A stretch of 64,000 nt of DNA from Lachnospiraceae bacterium (GCA_021202465.1 JAJQCZ010000010.1:62001-126000); one strand, 5' to 3'; positions 26,630 through 38,709 are shown, numbered from the stretch's first letter. The notes: generated by a model not told the origin, from the letters alone. Numbers and translations are program-made.

Positions 26630-27799
26630 TCACTGGTCAGAAACCCTGTCACGGACCGTCGCTGCTGCTCCAAAAGCAGCTCCCCATTCTTTCAGCGTAG
26701 AGATAAATATTTTTCGTGACTCCTGATAATGCGGCAGCAAATATCGATCCACTTCACGATTCAGGAATTCTTCCTCACCAGTCAGGATCATTCCCAGATA
26801 ATTTCCAATACACACCCGTCTTGGATTAAAGCAATTAATCATATTTGCCAATCCCACCGCAAGATAACGAACACACTCTTCTACGGCAACGCAAACCTCC
26901 TGATCCCTTGATTGTTTTCTCCGTATTACGGTTTGTATCATCTCATCCGTCACAGTCTCTCCCGGATACAATGTATCGCAAAGAGAATGTACAGAAGCGT
27001 ACATTTCAAGGCATCCACGGTTACCGCAAATACATTTTTTCCCACCTACAACAATAATATTGTGACCAAAGCGTCCGTTGAATCCACGATGTCCTGCATA
27101 CATTCCATTTTTCGAATACATAGACAAAGCCAGTCCCATTGATCCTTGAATATATGTCATATCATCTTCAAAACAAGAAGCCCCAAAATCTATCTCCCCC
27201 TTCGCACCCGCTCTTCCCGCGTTTTGGATAAAAACAGGTGTGCCAGGAAGTTCTTTAGTCAAAGTTTCTCGAATCGGATAGCCATTCCAACTTTGCATAT
27301 TGGAAATATATTCGACGCATCCAGACAAATCATTATAATTCCCAGGAATTGCAATCCCAATTCCCAAAATTCTATTTCGGTACCGTTCCGACAAGGCGGA
27401 AAGTTTCTCAACATACCGCTCAATATACTTTACAAAACGATCCGGCTCCCATCCTTCCTCCGTAATTGTTTCTTTCTTTAATACATTTCCAGCAAAATCG
27501 AGAACAAGAACCTTGCTGGAAATTATATTAAGTTCTATCCCCGCCATAACACCAAAAGTACCATTTAGATCAAGTAAGATAGGGGGGCGTCCAACGGCAT
27601 TGCTAACCGCTTCCACCTCCCTGACCATTCCCTGCTCAAGCAGATTCTTCACGCAATTAGTCACAGTCATTTTATTAAGACCAGTCTGCTGTGAAATGCC
27701 AATACGAGATATGGGTCTGTGTTCTACAATGGCACGAAACACGGTATCCAGATTCTCTTTTTTCATTCGGTCAAATGCTGTTTTTTTCGTGCCTTGCAT
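26630..27799 (-). CDS. ROK-family transcriptional regulator
   Basis: Regulator of 389 residues. A winged HTH (about 30-75: R-I-G-I-S-Q-Q-T-G-L-N-K-M-T-V-T-N) is followed by the ROK sugar-kinase fold with G-I-G-I-A-I-P-G and the zinc motif C-I-C-G-N-R-G-C-L-E. The N-terminal HTH marks it as a repressor such as XylR or NagC rather than a kinase. It is transcribed in the same direction as the sulfatase operon, 196 nt upstream of it. The intergenic stretch holds the promoter and two operator copies, so it probably controls that operon. Effector unknown. ATG follows AGGAAAAT. Confidence 0.92.
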   Translation of the reverse strand: MQGTKKTAFDRMKKENLDTVFRAIVEHRPISRIGISQQTGLNKMTVTNCVKNLLEQGMVREVEAVSNAVGRPPILLDLNGTFGVMAGIELNIISSKVLVLDFAGNVLKKETITEEGWEPDRFVKYIERYVEKLSALSERYRNRILGIGIAIPGNYNDLSGCVEYISNMQSWNGYPIRETLTKELPGTPVFIQNAGRAGAKGEIDFGASCFEDDMTYIQGSMGLALSMYSKNGMYAGHRGFNGRFGHNIIVVGGKKCICGNRGCLEMYASVHSLCDTLYPGETVTDEMIQTVIRRKQSRDQEVCVAVEECVRYLAVGLANMINCFNPRRVCIGNYLGMILTGEEEFLNREVDRYLLPHYQESRKIFISTLKEWGAAFGAAATVRDRVSDQ

Positions 27800-27902
27800 A
27801 TTTTCCTATCCTCATTCTTTCCCCAAAATTCTCTATATTTAAAAACATACTATGCTTACGATTGTCAACCTCCAGTAAATCACATCGTAAAAAATTTTAT
27901 TA

Positions 27903-28922
27903 TCACCGTCTCCGCGCGGTCACAGACACCCACTCGTTCTGCCGCGTCACTTCGAGGAGATCAAAATCGGCGCTTTCGGTAAATGCCTGCACCACATCCT
28001 TCTCCCGCTCCTCGACGATGCCGGAGGTGATGAACACGGCGCCGGGCTTCAGGTGACGAGGAATCTCCTTCACCAGTTCCATGATCACCGGAGCCAGGAT
28101 GTTGGCCACAGCCAGATCGCAGCGGACCTCTCCGACCTGCTCCTGCACGGCAGGATCATCGAGGATATTTCCCAGGATCACCTGAAAATCTGCTTCGCCA
28201 AATCCGTTGAGCGCCGCGTTCTCGTGTGTCCCTGTGACCGCGCATTCATCCAGATCGGTACCCACGGCATGAGCTGCGCCCAATTTCAGCGCCGTGATGC
28301 CGAGAATGCCGCTGCCGCAGCCTACATCGAGCACCTCCATACCGGGCTTCACATGGCGGATGAGTTGCCGGATGCACAGCTGCGTGGTCTCATGCGTGCC
28401 GGTCCCGAAGGCGCTTCCCGGGTCGACTGTGACGCACAGCTTGTCCGCGTGTTCAGCCGGGACTTCCTCCCAGGCCGGTTTGATCAGGATGTTCTCCACC
28501 GTAAAGGGGCGAAAATACTCCTTCCAGGAATTCATCCAGTCCTTATCCTCGGTCTCGCTGCAGGTGATCTCGCAGCTTCCCGCATCGCAGAAGAGTCGGA
28601 TTTCCTCCAGCCCTTCCCGGACGGAGGCCAGAAGCTCCTCCTCGGAAGTCTCCGGCTCCTCCGCCCGCCGGGGCGCGTCCCCGCACTGGAACACAGCGTC
28701 CCGCGTCTCCGGATCGGCAGAGAGATAGAAATGTACCTTCGCCCGGCCATCGTCCGGCGGGAGCTCCGGCAGGATATCCACGAACATCCCCTTTGTCTCC
28801 TGCTCCGTCAGGGGCACATTATCCTCGATCTCAATACCCTCCACGCCCCGCTCATTCAGCATATCGCTGATAAAATCAATCGCTTCCGTCGTGGTGTCGA
28901 TGGTGAATCTCTTCCATTTCAT
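27903..28922 (-). CDS. prmA: Ribosomal protein L11 methyltransferase
   Basis: SAM-dependent methyltransferase that trimethylates ribosomal protein L11. The Rossmann motif V-L-D-V-G-C-G-S-G-I-L-G-I near residue 200 is preceded by D-P-G-S-A-F-G-T-G-T-H-E-T, a PrmA signature, and followed by N-I-L-A. Length 339 fits. It starts 3 nt after the dnaJ stop, as in other Firmicutes. The normal downstream neighbour rsmE is displaced 9 kb by the inserted segment. Confidence 0.95.
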   Translation of the reverse strand: MKWKRFTIDTTTEAIDFISDMLNERGVEGIEIEDNVPLTEQETKGMFVDILPELPPDDGRAKVHFYLSADPETRDAVFQCGDAPRRAEEPETSEEELLASVREGLEEIRLFCDAGSCEITCSETEDKDWMNSWKEYFRPFTVENILIKPAWEEVPAEHADKLCVTVDPGSAFGTGTHETTQLCIRQLIRHVKPGMEVLDVGCGSGILGITALKLGAAHAVGTDLDECAVTGTHENAALNGFGEADFQVILGNILDDPAVQEQVGEVRCDLAVANILAPVIMELVKEIPRHLKPGAVFITSGIVEEREKDVVQAFTESADFDLLEVTRQNEWVSVTARRR

Positions 28923-28925
28923 CGG

Positions 28926-30059
28926 CTAAAATAACCTCTTTTTCTTATGGGGTCCCCCCTCGCGGGGCTTTCCGTTCATCGCATCATCGAAGGCGCGCAG
29001 CGCCTCCTTCTGCTCCTCGTTCAGCCGTTCCGGCACACTGACCACCAGCGTCACATAGTGATCGCCGCGGATATTTTTATTTCTCAGATAAGGGACGCCC
29101 TTCCCCTTCAGGCGCACCCGGGTATCCGTCTGCGTCCCCGGCTTTACCTCATATTCCACCTGGCCGTCCACGGTGTTGATGCGAATTGTGCCGCCCAGTG
29201 CCGCCTGCACGAAGCTGATGGGCACCGTGGAATAGATGTTGGTATCCTGCCGTTTGAAGGTCGGATGATTGGAGACCACGACCTCGACCAGGAGATCGCC
29301 GCGCTCGCCGCCGTTCGTTCCCGGCTCGCCCTTGCCGCGCACGCGGATACTCTGTCCGTTGTCGATACCCGCAGGGATGGAGATCTGAATCTTCTTGCGC
29401 GACTGGATGTACCCGGTTCCGTAACAGTGCGGGCACTTGTCCCTGATGATCGTTCCCTTGCCGCCACAGTCCGGGCAGGTCTGAACATTCCGCACCATGC
29501 CGAACATGGACTGCTGCGTATAAACCACCTGACCGCTGCCGCCGCATTTGGAGCAAGTGACAGGAGTTGTCCCTTCCTTCGCGCCGGTCCCGTGGCAATG
29601 TGTACACTCATCCTTCAGGTTCATCTCGATTTCTTTGTCTACGCCGAAGATGGCCTCTTCAAAGGTAATGCGCACGCTGGTGCGCAGATTGGCTCCCTTC
29701 ATGGGCGCGTTGCTGCGCCGACTGCTCCGCCCTCCGCCGAATCCGCCCCCAAACAGATCCCCGAAAATGTCTCCGAAGATATCTCCCATATCTCCGTTGA
29801 AATCAAATCCACCGCCCGCGCCGCCGTTCTCAAAGGCGGCATGGCCGAACTGATCGTATTGTTTTCTTTTCTCCGGGTCACTGAGAACGGCGTAGGCCTC
29901 CGAGGCCTCCTTAAACTTCGCCTCGGCTTCGGGATTATCCGGATTGGTATCGGGATGGTATTTCTTCGCCAGCGCACGGTAAGCCCGCTTCAGCTGCGCG
30001 TCGTCCGCATCCCGTCCCACACCCAGAACCTCATAATAATCTCTCTTATTCTCAGCCAT
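28926..30059 (-). CDS. dnaJ: Chaperone protein DnaJ
   Basis: Hsp40 co-chaperone that stimulates DnaK ATPase and delivers substrates. J domain with Y-H-P-D-T-N-P (HPD motif), a Gly/Phe-rich linker, four CxxCxGxG zinc repeats (for example C-T-H-C-H-G-T-G and C-P-D-C-G-G-K-G) and the C-terminal substrate domain. ATG at 30059 has GGAGG upstream and gives 377 residues. Third gene of the HrcA-controlled operon. Confidence 0.97.
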   Translation of the reverse strand: MAENKRDYYEVLGVGRDADDAQLKRAYRALAKKYHPDTNPDNPEAEAKFKEASEAYAVLSDPEKRKQYDQFGHAAFENGGAGGGFDFNGDMGDIFGDIFGDLFGGGFGGGRSSRRSNAPMKGANLRTSVRITFEEAIFGVDKEIEMNLKDECTHCHGTGAKEGTTPVTCSKCGGSGQVVYTQQSMFGMVRNVQTCPDCGGKGTIIRDKCPHCYGTGYIQSRKKIQISIPAGIDNGQSIRVRGKGEPGTNGGERGDLLVEVVVSNHPTFKRQDTNIYSTVPISFVQAALGGTIRINTVDGQVEYEVKPGTQTDTRVRLKGKGVPYLRNKNIRGDHYVTLVVSVPERLNEEQKEALRAFDDAMNGKPREGGPHKKKRLF

Positions 30060-30086
30060 ATTGCTTTCCTCCAGGAACACAGCTTC

Positions 30087-30110
30087 GGCCTGCGATGCAA
30101 ACCGCAGGCC
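30087..30110 (-). other. Stem-loop between dnaK and dnaJ
   Basis: Eight-bp stem, arms 30087-30094 and 30103-30110, extendable by four pairs with one mismatch, 8-nt loop, no T-run. Probably an mRNA processing or stability hairpin that lets dnaK and dnaJ reach different levels. Confidence 0.6.
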
Positions 30111-30142
30111 AAAGTGTGTCTATCTTCTACTTACGCGAATCC

Positions 30143-32789
<2,647 letters not shown>

Positions 32790-32818
32790 AGAATAGCCCT
32801 CCTTATAACACTTCCCTG

Positions 32819-33889
32819 TTAAGACTTTTTGTCCTCACCGTTATCAAAAATATCATCCAGCTGACTCATGGTACTCTTCAGAGTATCTACCACTTTCTCA
32901 TAATCCATACGCTTCGGGCCGATGATGCCGATGCGTCCCTGCACACCCTCGCTCAGCGAATAGGTGGCGGTCACCACACTGCAGTCCTTCATGGCTTCCA
33001 CCGGCACTTCCTCGCCGATGTACACCTGAATATCGTGCCGGTCGCCGTCGCCCCCGGCGCCCTCCGCTTTCGGCTGGAAAACGATGTCCCCCAGAGGTTC
33101 CTTTTCCTCCAGCGTGCTGATCAGGCGGCTCGCCGTATCGCCTCCGGTCAGCTCCGGATACTTGAAAATATTGGGTGCGCCGCTGGTATAGTACCGCACC
33201 TTCTCCTCGCCGCGGATCGAATCCGCCACCGCGTCGAGCACCCGGTTGACGATGTCGCTGTGCTCTCCGGCCTCCTCCTTCATCTTGGTGATGATATCCA
33301 GATTGATCTCCTCGATGGTCAGCCCGTTGAGGTTGCTGTTGAGGAGCAGGTTCAGGGAAAGCAGTTCCTCCCGGGACATCTCACATCCCACATGCAGGAT
33401 GTTGTTCTTGACGATGTTCCCCTCCGTCACCACCACCACCAGCAGCTTGCCGTCCTTCATCGGGGAGAGCTGGATGAACTTCAGCTTATTCCGCTTGTAC
33501 TGAGGGCCGGTGATCACGGTGGCATAATTGGTATTGGCTGCCAGGATCTTCGCCATCTGCAGCAGCATCTCCTCCAGACGGTCCACCTTGCGGATCAGAA
33601 GATCCCCCTCCCGGTTCGTCTCCGCGGGAAGCTGCTTCTTCTCATTCTCCAGCAGACTGTCCACATAGAGGCGATAGCCCTTGTCCGTGGGAATCCGCCC
33701 CGCCGAAGTATGCGGCTGTACGATCAGTCCCATCTCCTCCAGATCCGACATCTCATTGCGGATCGTGGCCGGTGAAAGCTTCACATCCAGATACTTGGAA
33801 ATGGTTCTCGATCCCACGGGCTCGCCGGTCTCCTGATAATTCTGGATGATCGCGTACAGGATCTTCCGTTTTCTCTCGTCCAGCTCCAT
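32819..33889 (-). CDS. hrcA: Heat-inducible transcription repressor HrcA
   Basis: Represses class I heat-shock genes by binding CIRCE; refolding by GroE links it to chaperone supply. Winged HTH at the N-terminus (E-P-V-G-S-R-T-I-S-K-Y-L, S-P-A-T-I-R-N-E-M-S-D-L-E) and the dimerisation and GAF-like domains after it. ATG at 33889 follows AAAGGAG, giving 356 residues. The CIRCE element lies 27 nt upstream, so the operon is autoregulated. Confidence 0.97.
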   Translation of the reverse strand: MELDERKRKILYAIIQNYQETGEPVGSRTISKYLDVKLSPATIRNEMSDLEEMGLIVQPHTSAGRIPTDKGYRLYVDSLLENEKKQLPAETNREGDLLIRKVDRLEEMLLQMAKILAANTNYATVITGPQYKRNKLKFIQLSPMKDGKLLVVVVTEGNIVKNNILHVGCEMSREELLSLNLLLNSNLNGLTIEEINLDIITKMKEEAGEHSDIVNRVLDAVADSIRGEEKVRYYTSGAPNIFKYPELTGGDTASRLISTLEEKEPLGDIVFQPKAEGAGGDGDRHDIQVYIGEEVPVEAMKDCSVVTATYSLSEGVQGRIGIIGPKRMDYEKVVDTLKSTMSQLDDIFDNGEDKKS

Positions 33890-33915
33890 GGGGTACTCCT
33901 TTCTCTGTGGCGTTG

Positions 33916-33942
33916 TTAGCACTCATTTGGTTGGAGTGCTAA
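33916..33942 (-). promoter_or_regulatory. CIRCE operator
   Basis: Exact TTAGCACTC-N9-GAGTGCTAA, arms 33916-33924 and 33934-33942, located between the promoter and hrcA. This is the canonical HrcA site. Confidence 0.98.
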
Positions 33943-33955
33943 TACCTTCTTAGAT

Positions 33956-33984
33956 AAAATACCACTATGCCTTTTCTTTGTCAA
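33956..33984 (-). promoter_or_regulatory. Promoter of the hrcA-grpE-dnaK-dnaJ operon
   Basis: On the minus strand TTGACA (33984-33979), 17-nt spacer, TATTTT (33961-33956), with CIRCE just downstream of the start point. The stretch between here and 34120 holds an 8-bp inverted repeat (33988-33995 with 34005-34012) and otherwise no feature that I can see. Confidence 0.85.
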
Positions 33985-34120
33985 CCGTTTTCCGGAGAAT
34001 TTCCCCGGAAAAAATAAAGTTTTTTCAGCGCACAAAAAGAACGGCTGATGGCAAAGCATCGTCCCCGTCATCAAAGCAGCCCCTTCACAGAATTTTCAAA
34101 AACTTTTCCTGTCGTCTGAA

Positions 34121-34149
34121 TTGACTTTATGGACATATCCCGCTATACT
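34121..34149 (+). promoter_or_regulatory. Promoter of the phospholipase-C-fold gene
   Basis: TTGACT (34121-34126), 17-nt spacer, TATACT (34144-34149), 44 nt before the start codon. Confidence 0.8.
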
Positions 34150-34193
34150 TAACGAGTGTGTGACAACTAACGCACTCCGAAAGGAGCCATTCC

Positions 34194-34781
34194 GTGAGAA
34201 AAAAGACGCATCTGCTGCTGTCACGCTATATGCTGACACAGATGGAAGAAACACTTCCTATATATAAGAGACTATCCTTCTATGCCGGCAGCATTCTGCC
34301 GGACTGCCTGCCGGCCTTCCTGGTCAAGCGCCACACGTATACGGCCAGCCTTGATCTGCTCGTGCGCAAGCTGGATCATCTGGAGCATCGGGATTGCTTC
34401 GGCTACCGCCACGTCTGGTCCTATCTGGTAAATCTGGGGCAGGTTACACACTACCTGGCTGACTACTTTACCTATCCACACAATGAATGCTTCCCCGGAG
34501 GTCTTCTCGATCACCTCTCCTACGAGAAGGATCTGATCTTCGCCATGCAGGAATATATTGAAGAACTGGAGAAACACCCTCCTCTGATCTTTCCCCCGGC
34601 GCCGCGAACGATTGACGATCTGATTGCGCATCTGCATCAGCTCCATCAGGAATATCAGTGGCAGGCCATCGACTGTGCCCTGGATTGCCAGTACATCGCC
34701 CGCATCTGTCTGGAGGCCTTCCAGGCGCTCCTCCTGATCAACACAGTCTCTGAGCCGCAGCATCATGCTGTCGCAGCGTAG
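34194..34781 (+). CDS. Zinc-dependent phospholipase C-fold protein
   Basis: All-helical protein of 195 residues with His and Asp placed as in the zinc-dependent phospholipase C / S1-P1 nuclease fold: G-S-I-L-P-D-C-L-P near residue 32, L-D-H-L-E-H, and H-V-W...L-G-Q-V-T-H-Y-L-A-D-Y-F-T-Y-P-H-N near residues 70-95. No signal peptide, so it is probably cytosolic, unlike secreted toxins of the family; common in Clostridia with unknown role. GTG start after AAAGGAG, its own promoter and terminator: a monocistronic gene. Confidence 0.75.
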   Translation: MRKKTHLLLSRYMLTQMEETLPIYKRLSFYAGSILPDCLPAFLVKRHTYTASLDLLVRKLDHLEHRDCFGYRHVWSYLVNLGQVTHYLADYFTYPHNECFPGGLLDHLSYEKDLIFAMQEYIEELEKHPPLIFPPAPRTIDDLIAHLHQLHQEYQWQAIDCALDCQYIARICLEAFQALLLINTVSEPQHHAVAA

Positions 34782-34830
34782 AAATCGTTTTTCATCCGAC
34801 ATGTACTCTCAGGCATTATTAAAAAGTCAG

Positions 34831-34873
34831 GCACCCCTTAAAGAGATTCTCATCTCTCCGCGGGGTGCTTTTT
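34831..34873 (+). terminator. Terminator after the phospholipase-C-fold gene
   Basis: Outer stem 34831-34837 with 34862-34868 enclosing an inner 6-bp stem (AGAGAT/ATCTCT), then TTTTT. On the minus strand the same structure ends in a T-run too and could also stop galE transcripts. Confidence 0.8.
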
Positions 34874-34950
34874 CAAACCTTTCTCTTCTGTATACCCGGA
34901 TAGCGGAAGCCTCTGCCTGCTGCCGTACAGCTGCAGCAGCTTCTTCCGGT

Positions 34951-35970
34951 TCAGACGCTCCGGTACCCGTTCGGATTCTGCGTCTGCCAGCGCCAGGCAT
35001 CCTCACACATCTCCCCGATGCCGCGCTCGGCCTTCCAGCCCAGTTCCCGCTCCGCCAAAGACGGATCGGCATAGCAGGTGGCGATATCCCCGGGACGTCT
35101 GGCCTGTATCTCATAGGGAATCTCATGACCGCAGGCCTTCTCGAAGCTCTTCACCACATCCAGCACGCTGTAGCCGATACCGGTGCCCAGGTTATAGACG
35201 TGAATCCCGTGCTGCACCTGCGTCAGCTTCTCAATCGCCTTGACGTGCCCCCGGGCCAGATCGACGACATGGATATAATCGCGTACGCCGGTGCCGTCCG
35301 GCGTATCGTAATCATTGCCGAACACCCGCAGCTTCGGCAGCTTGCCGATGGCGACCTGTGCCACATAGGGCAGCAGATTGTTGGGGATTCCCTTGGGATC
35401 CTCCCCGATGCGTCCGCTCCGGTGCGCCCCAATCGGATTGAAATACCGCAGCAGCATGATATTCCAGGTCTCATCCGACACATAAAAATCCCGGAACATC
35501 TCCTCCTGCATCAGCTTCGTCCGCCCATAGGGGTTGGTGACATGCAGCGGAAAATCCTCCCGGATCGGCACCGTGGCCGGATCTCCATAGACTGTAGCCG
35601 AGGAGCTGAAGACCAGATTCTTCACACCGTGCTGGCGCATGACATCGCAGAGCACCAGCGTCCCGGTGATATTATTCCAGCAGTATTCCAGCGGTCTGGC
35701 AACAGACTCTCCCACCGCCTTGAGACCGGCAAAATGGATCACCGCCTCGATCTCCTCCAGCGAAAAAATTCTCTCCATCGCTTCCCGATCAAGGATGTCC
35801 GCCTCATAAAAGGTCAGAGAACGACCCGTGATCTCCTGCACCCGCCGCAGCGACTCCGCGCTGGCGTTGGACAGGTTGTCCACCACCACAACCTCATAAC
35901 CGGATTCCAACAGCTCCACACATGTATGGCTGCCGATGAAACCGGCGCCTCCTGTGACTAAAATCGACAT
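34951..35970 (-). CDS. galE: UDP-glucose 4-epimerase
   Basis: Interconverts UDP-glucose and UDP-galactose, feeding galactose use and surface polysaccharide. NAD-binding [11 protein letters not shown] near residue 5; catalytic S-S-S-A-T-V-Y-G with Y-G-R-T-K at the expected spacing; R-P-G-D near the end. ATG at 35970 with GAGG 9 nt upstream gives 339 residues. No other galactose gene is nearby. Confidence 0.96.
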   Translation of the reverse strand: MSILVTGGAGFIGSHTCVELLESGYEVVVVDNLSNASAESLRRVQEITGRSLTFYEADILDREAMERIFSLEEIEAVIHFAGLKAVGESVARPLEYCWNNITGTLVLCDVMRQHGVKNLVFSSSATVYGDPATVPIREDFPLHVTNPYGRTKLMQEEMFRDFYVSDETWNIMLLRYFNPIGAHRSGRIGEDPKGIPNNLLPYVAQVAIGKLPKLRVFGNDYDTPDGTGVRDYIHVVDLARGHVKAIEKLTQVQHGIHVYNLGTGIGYSVLDVVKSFEKACGHEIPYEIQARRPGDIATCYADPSLAERELGWKAERGIGEMCEDAWRWQTQNPNGYRSV

Positions 35971-36205
35971 GTTTTTGTTCCTCACTTCCCGATTTTCTTT
36001 CATTATTCAAGAATATACTCTTCACACGCGGTTACACTATACCCCAGATTCAACAATTCGTAAATCCTGTATTTGGGGTTTGCTTCCGTTTTTTTCGATC
36101 ATGTCCGTCATGAATAGCTCTTTTATTTTTGCATACACTATGATATAGGCGGCATTATTTCGTCCCATATATAAAATTCTCCACTTCGAACAGAAAGGAG
36201 CTTCC

Positions 36206-36361
36206 ATGCCTATCTATCTGATTCTCGGAATTTTTTTCCTCGTCTTCCTGCTCTTCATCTGCTGTCTTGCCCGGGCCGCCGGCGAGGCGGACCGCCGCGA
36301 AGATGACCGGCAGCAAATGATCTTCCTGGAGCATTACCGCAGAGAACACGACAGAGGGTAG
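36206..36361 (+). CDS. Small single-helix membrane protein
   Basis: Product of 51 residues: a hydrophobic helix (about 3-24, P-I-Y-L-I-L-G-I-F-F-L-V-F-L-L) followed by a charged tail rich in Arg, Glu and Asp. ATG follows a strong AAAGGAG with 7-nt spacing, and the frame ends just before the ggt region. No family recognised. The ribosome site, composition and clean boundaries support a real gene. The 202 nt upstream, back to galE, show nothing definite. Confidence 0.55.
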   Translation: MPIYLILGIFFLVFLLFICCLARAAGEADRREDDRQQMIFLEHYRREHDRG

Positions 36362-36374
36362 AAGAGACAGGGCA

Positions 36375-37987
36375 TTACCAGGCCGCCACCGTTCCGTCCG
36401 CTCTCGGTTCAGCCGCGCCGGCCAGTGCACCGTTTTCCAGACGGCAGATAATCTCTCCCTTTCCGAAAGGGAAGCTGTCATGCTGGATGCGGACCTGATG
36501 CCCGCGGGCCGCCAGCTCCCGGACGATCGCCTGCGGTACGCCGTACTCCAGTTCCACTGATTTTCCGCGGATCCACTGCCACCGGGGCGCATTCAGCGCG
36601 TCCTGGGGATTCATATGGAAATCAAGCAGGTTGGTGACCACCTGGACATGTCCCTGCGGCTGCATAAAGGCCCCCATGACACCAAAAGGTCCCACCGGCT
36701 TTCCGTTTCGGGTCATGAATCCGGGAATGATCGTATGGTATGGCTTCTTGCCGCCGGCAAGCAGGTTATCATGCCCCGGTTCCAGCGAGAAATTGTTCCC
36801 CCGGTTGTGCAGAGTGATCCCCGTACCGGGCACCACCAGGCCGGAACCCCAGCTCATGTAATTGCTCTGGATATAAGAAACCATATTTCCTTCGTTATCC
36901 GCAGTACACAGATACACTGTGCCGCCGCTCTGTGGATGGCCGACCACAGGCTCCAGAGCTTTCCGGCCAATGAGACGGCGCCGCTCCTCAGCGTAGGTCT
37001 CCGAGAGCAGATCATTCACCGTCACCCGCATATGGCGCGGATCCGTCACGTAATTCTTCACATCCATGTAGGCCAGCTTCATGGCTTCGATCTGCCGGTG
37101 ATAGACCTCCGCACTCTCCCTCTCTCCCTCAAAGGAAAACCCTTCAGGATGTTCAGTGCCATGAGCGCAGAGATCCCGTGTCCGTTGGGCGGAATCTCAT
37201 GAATGTCATATCCGCGATAGTTCACGCTGATCGGTTCCACCCACTCCGGATGATACTCTTCAAAATCCTCTTTCGAGAAATATCCCCCGTACTTGTCGGA
37301 GAAAGCCACGATCCGCTCCATAAGATCCCCCCCCCGGTAGAAACTCTCTGCCTCTGTGGCGGCGATCAACTCCAGGCTCTTCGCCATCTCCTCGCAGCGC
37401 CAGATGTCTCCCGGACGCGGAGCAGCGCCATTCACGGAAAAAGTATCGAACCAGGAACGGAATTCTTCTCCCTGCAGCTCCCGGGCATAGGTCTCATACA
37501 TCACCTGCCACCGGGCCGCATTGTTCGCAGAGACCGGATGTCCCTCCCTCGCATAGCGGACCGCCGATTCCATCACCTCTCTCAGGGAAAGTCTTCCGTA
37601 TGTCCGGGAAAGCTCAGCCCAGGCGGCCGGAGCGCCGGGAACCGTCACCGCTTCGAATCCGTACTTCGGCATCTGCCGCAGCCCCTTCTCCCAAAGCACC
37701 TCTGCGGAGAGCCTCCCCGGAGCCGGGCCGCTGGCATTTAATCCGCGCAGCTTTCCCTCTGTCCACACCAGGGCAAAAGCATCCCCGCCGATTCCGTTGG
37801 AACCGCACTCCGTGACGGTCAGACAGGTCGCCGTCGCGATTGCAGCATCGATGGCGTTCCCGCCCCGGCGCAGGACCTCCAGTCCCGCCTGAGCGGCAAG
37901 AGGCTGCGAGGTGGCAACCATTCCGCGGCCTCCGTACACTACATTTCGCCAAGAAGGATAACGGTTGATCATCGCATCAAACTTCAT
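36375..37987 (-). pseudogene. ggt: Gamma-glutamyltransferase, frameshifted near residue 285
   Basis: Transfers gamma-glutamyl groups from glutathione-type substrates. The first part (from ATG 37987 after GGAGG) has G-G-N-A-I-D-A-A-I-A-T and G-S-N-G-I-G-G-D-A. The second has the catalytic Thr region S-G-G-T-V-Y-L-C-T-A and ends in the usual P-R-A-D-G-T-V-A-A-W. The frame changes at about 37136-37139, where TTTT on the minus strand would need a fifth T to read G-F-S-F-E-G-E-R-E-S-A-E-V-Y-H-R. A G9 run at 37327-37335 is in frame. No signal peptide, so probably a cytosolic GGT-like enzyme. Read error or true lesion undecided. Confidence 0.88.
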
Positions 37988-38097
37988 GTTCCTGTCCTCC
38001 TGCAATTCCTTTGATTTTTTCCTGTTTTCGGTCCGCCTGTTGTTGCAAACTTCCGGAAAAAATGTCGTTTTTTATAAATACGATCATCTCATTCTCT

Positions 38098-38126
38098 TGA
38101 CATCCCCGCAAAAATGACATATGATG
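38098..38126 (+). promoter_or_regulatory. Consensus promoter of the marR gene
   Basis: TTGACA (38098-38103), 17-nt spacer, TATGAT (38121-38126). One base from perfect. Confidence 0.85.
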
Positions 38127-38129
38127 TCT
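38117..38129. promoter_or_regulatory. Palindromic operator on the marR -10 box
   Basis: GACAT-ATG-ATGTC, a perfect 5-bp inverted repeat centred on the -10 hexamer. A likely MarR autoregulation site that may also affect divergent ggt. Confidence 0.55.
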
Positions 38130-38192
38130 TTGGTTTTCGTTTAAATCAAAACAATTCAGAGCGTTGACAAAAGAAAAACGGGGGCGTTATCT

Positions 38193-38627
38193 TTGGATAC
38201 CACTTTTTCACAAAAGTTATTTGATTTTTATCGGAATGTTTACGTAAACATGGAAAAGCTTTACAACCAGATCGTAAAAGATGAGGATCTGTCTGTCATT
38301 CAGCTGCGGCTTCTCCTGACCGTCCACGCCAACGGAGAGATTCCCGTCGGTCAGCTCGGCCAGAAGATCGGCATGAACAGCGGGAACTGCTCCTCCATGT
38401 GCAAAAAGATGGAGTAAAAGGGTCTGCTGGCAAGACACCGGCGCCGGGAAGACGAGCGGATCGTATGCCTGGCTCTGACCCCGGAAGGAACGGTCGTGGC
38501 AGAGCGAATTCTGACACACCTGAAAAACCTCCAGGACTATGTATGCGGCGGTCTCAGCGAAGAAGAAATGAACTGCATCATGCACAGCATGGATATCGTT
38601 ACCAGCTATGTGAACCGTCTCGTGTGA
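38193..38627 (+). pseudogene. MarR-family regulator interrupted by an in-frame TAA
   Basis: Winged-HTH repressor of 144 codons. It starts at TTG 38193 after a GGGGG site and reads F-S-Q-K-L-F-D-F-Y-R...G-Q-L-G-Q-K-I-G-M-N-S-G-N-C-S-S-M-C-K-K-M-E, then TAA at 38415-38417. The same frame goes on at once with K-G-L-L-A-R-H-R-R-R-E-D-E-R-I-V-C-L-A-L-T-P-E-G, the MarR wing, to TGA at 38625-38627. MarR proteins usually read K-M-E-K-K-G-L here, so a single AAA-to-TAA change explains it. The 74-residue product would lack the wing and the dimer helix. Confidence 0.88.
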
Positions 38628-38709
38628 CAGTCATCACGAAACAGCTTACCCTCTTTTGCATCCGGCGTCAGCCGGATAAACTCCTTACGCAGCCCTGCGC
38701 ATCTTCAGA

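Larger units (their letters stand above)
18858..27799 (-). other. AT-rich inserted segment between prmA and rsmE: sulfatase locus plus DUF3990 pair
   Basis: prmA (right) and rsmE (left) are adjacent in most Firmicutes behind dnaJ. Here nine genes on the same strand lie between them: ROK regulator, sulfatase, tctC, tctB, tctA, TauE/SafE exporter, maturating enzyme, DUF3990 and its partner. From about 19.77 to 27.9 kb the sequence is clearly richer in A and T than the flanks, with A/T-ending codons. No integrase, transposase or flanking repeat was found, so the mechanism is unknown. Acquisition by transfer is inferred from context and composition. Confidence 0.75.

Noticed and set aside
37327..37335. 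G9 run in ggt as the site of its frameshift
   Set aside because: Both sides of the run are in the same, correct frame; the break is about 190 nt further on.
38164..38192. TTGACA-17-TTATCT as marR promoter
   Set aside because: The -10 would abut the start codon, and a better TTGACA-17-TATGAT lies upstream.
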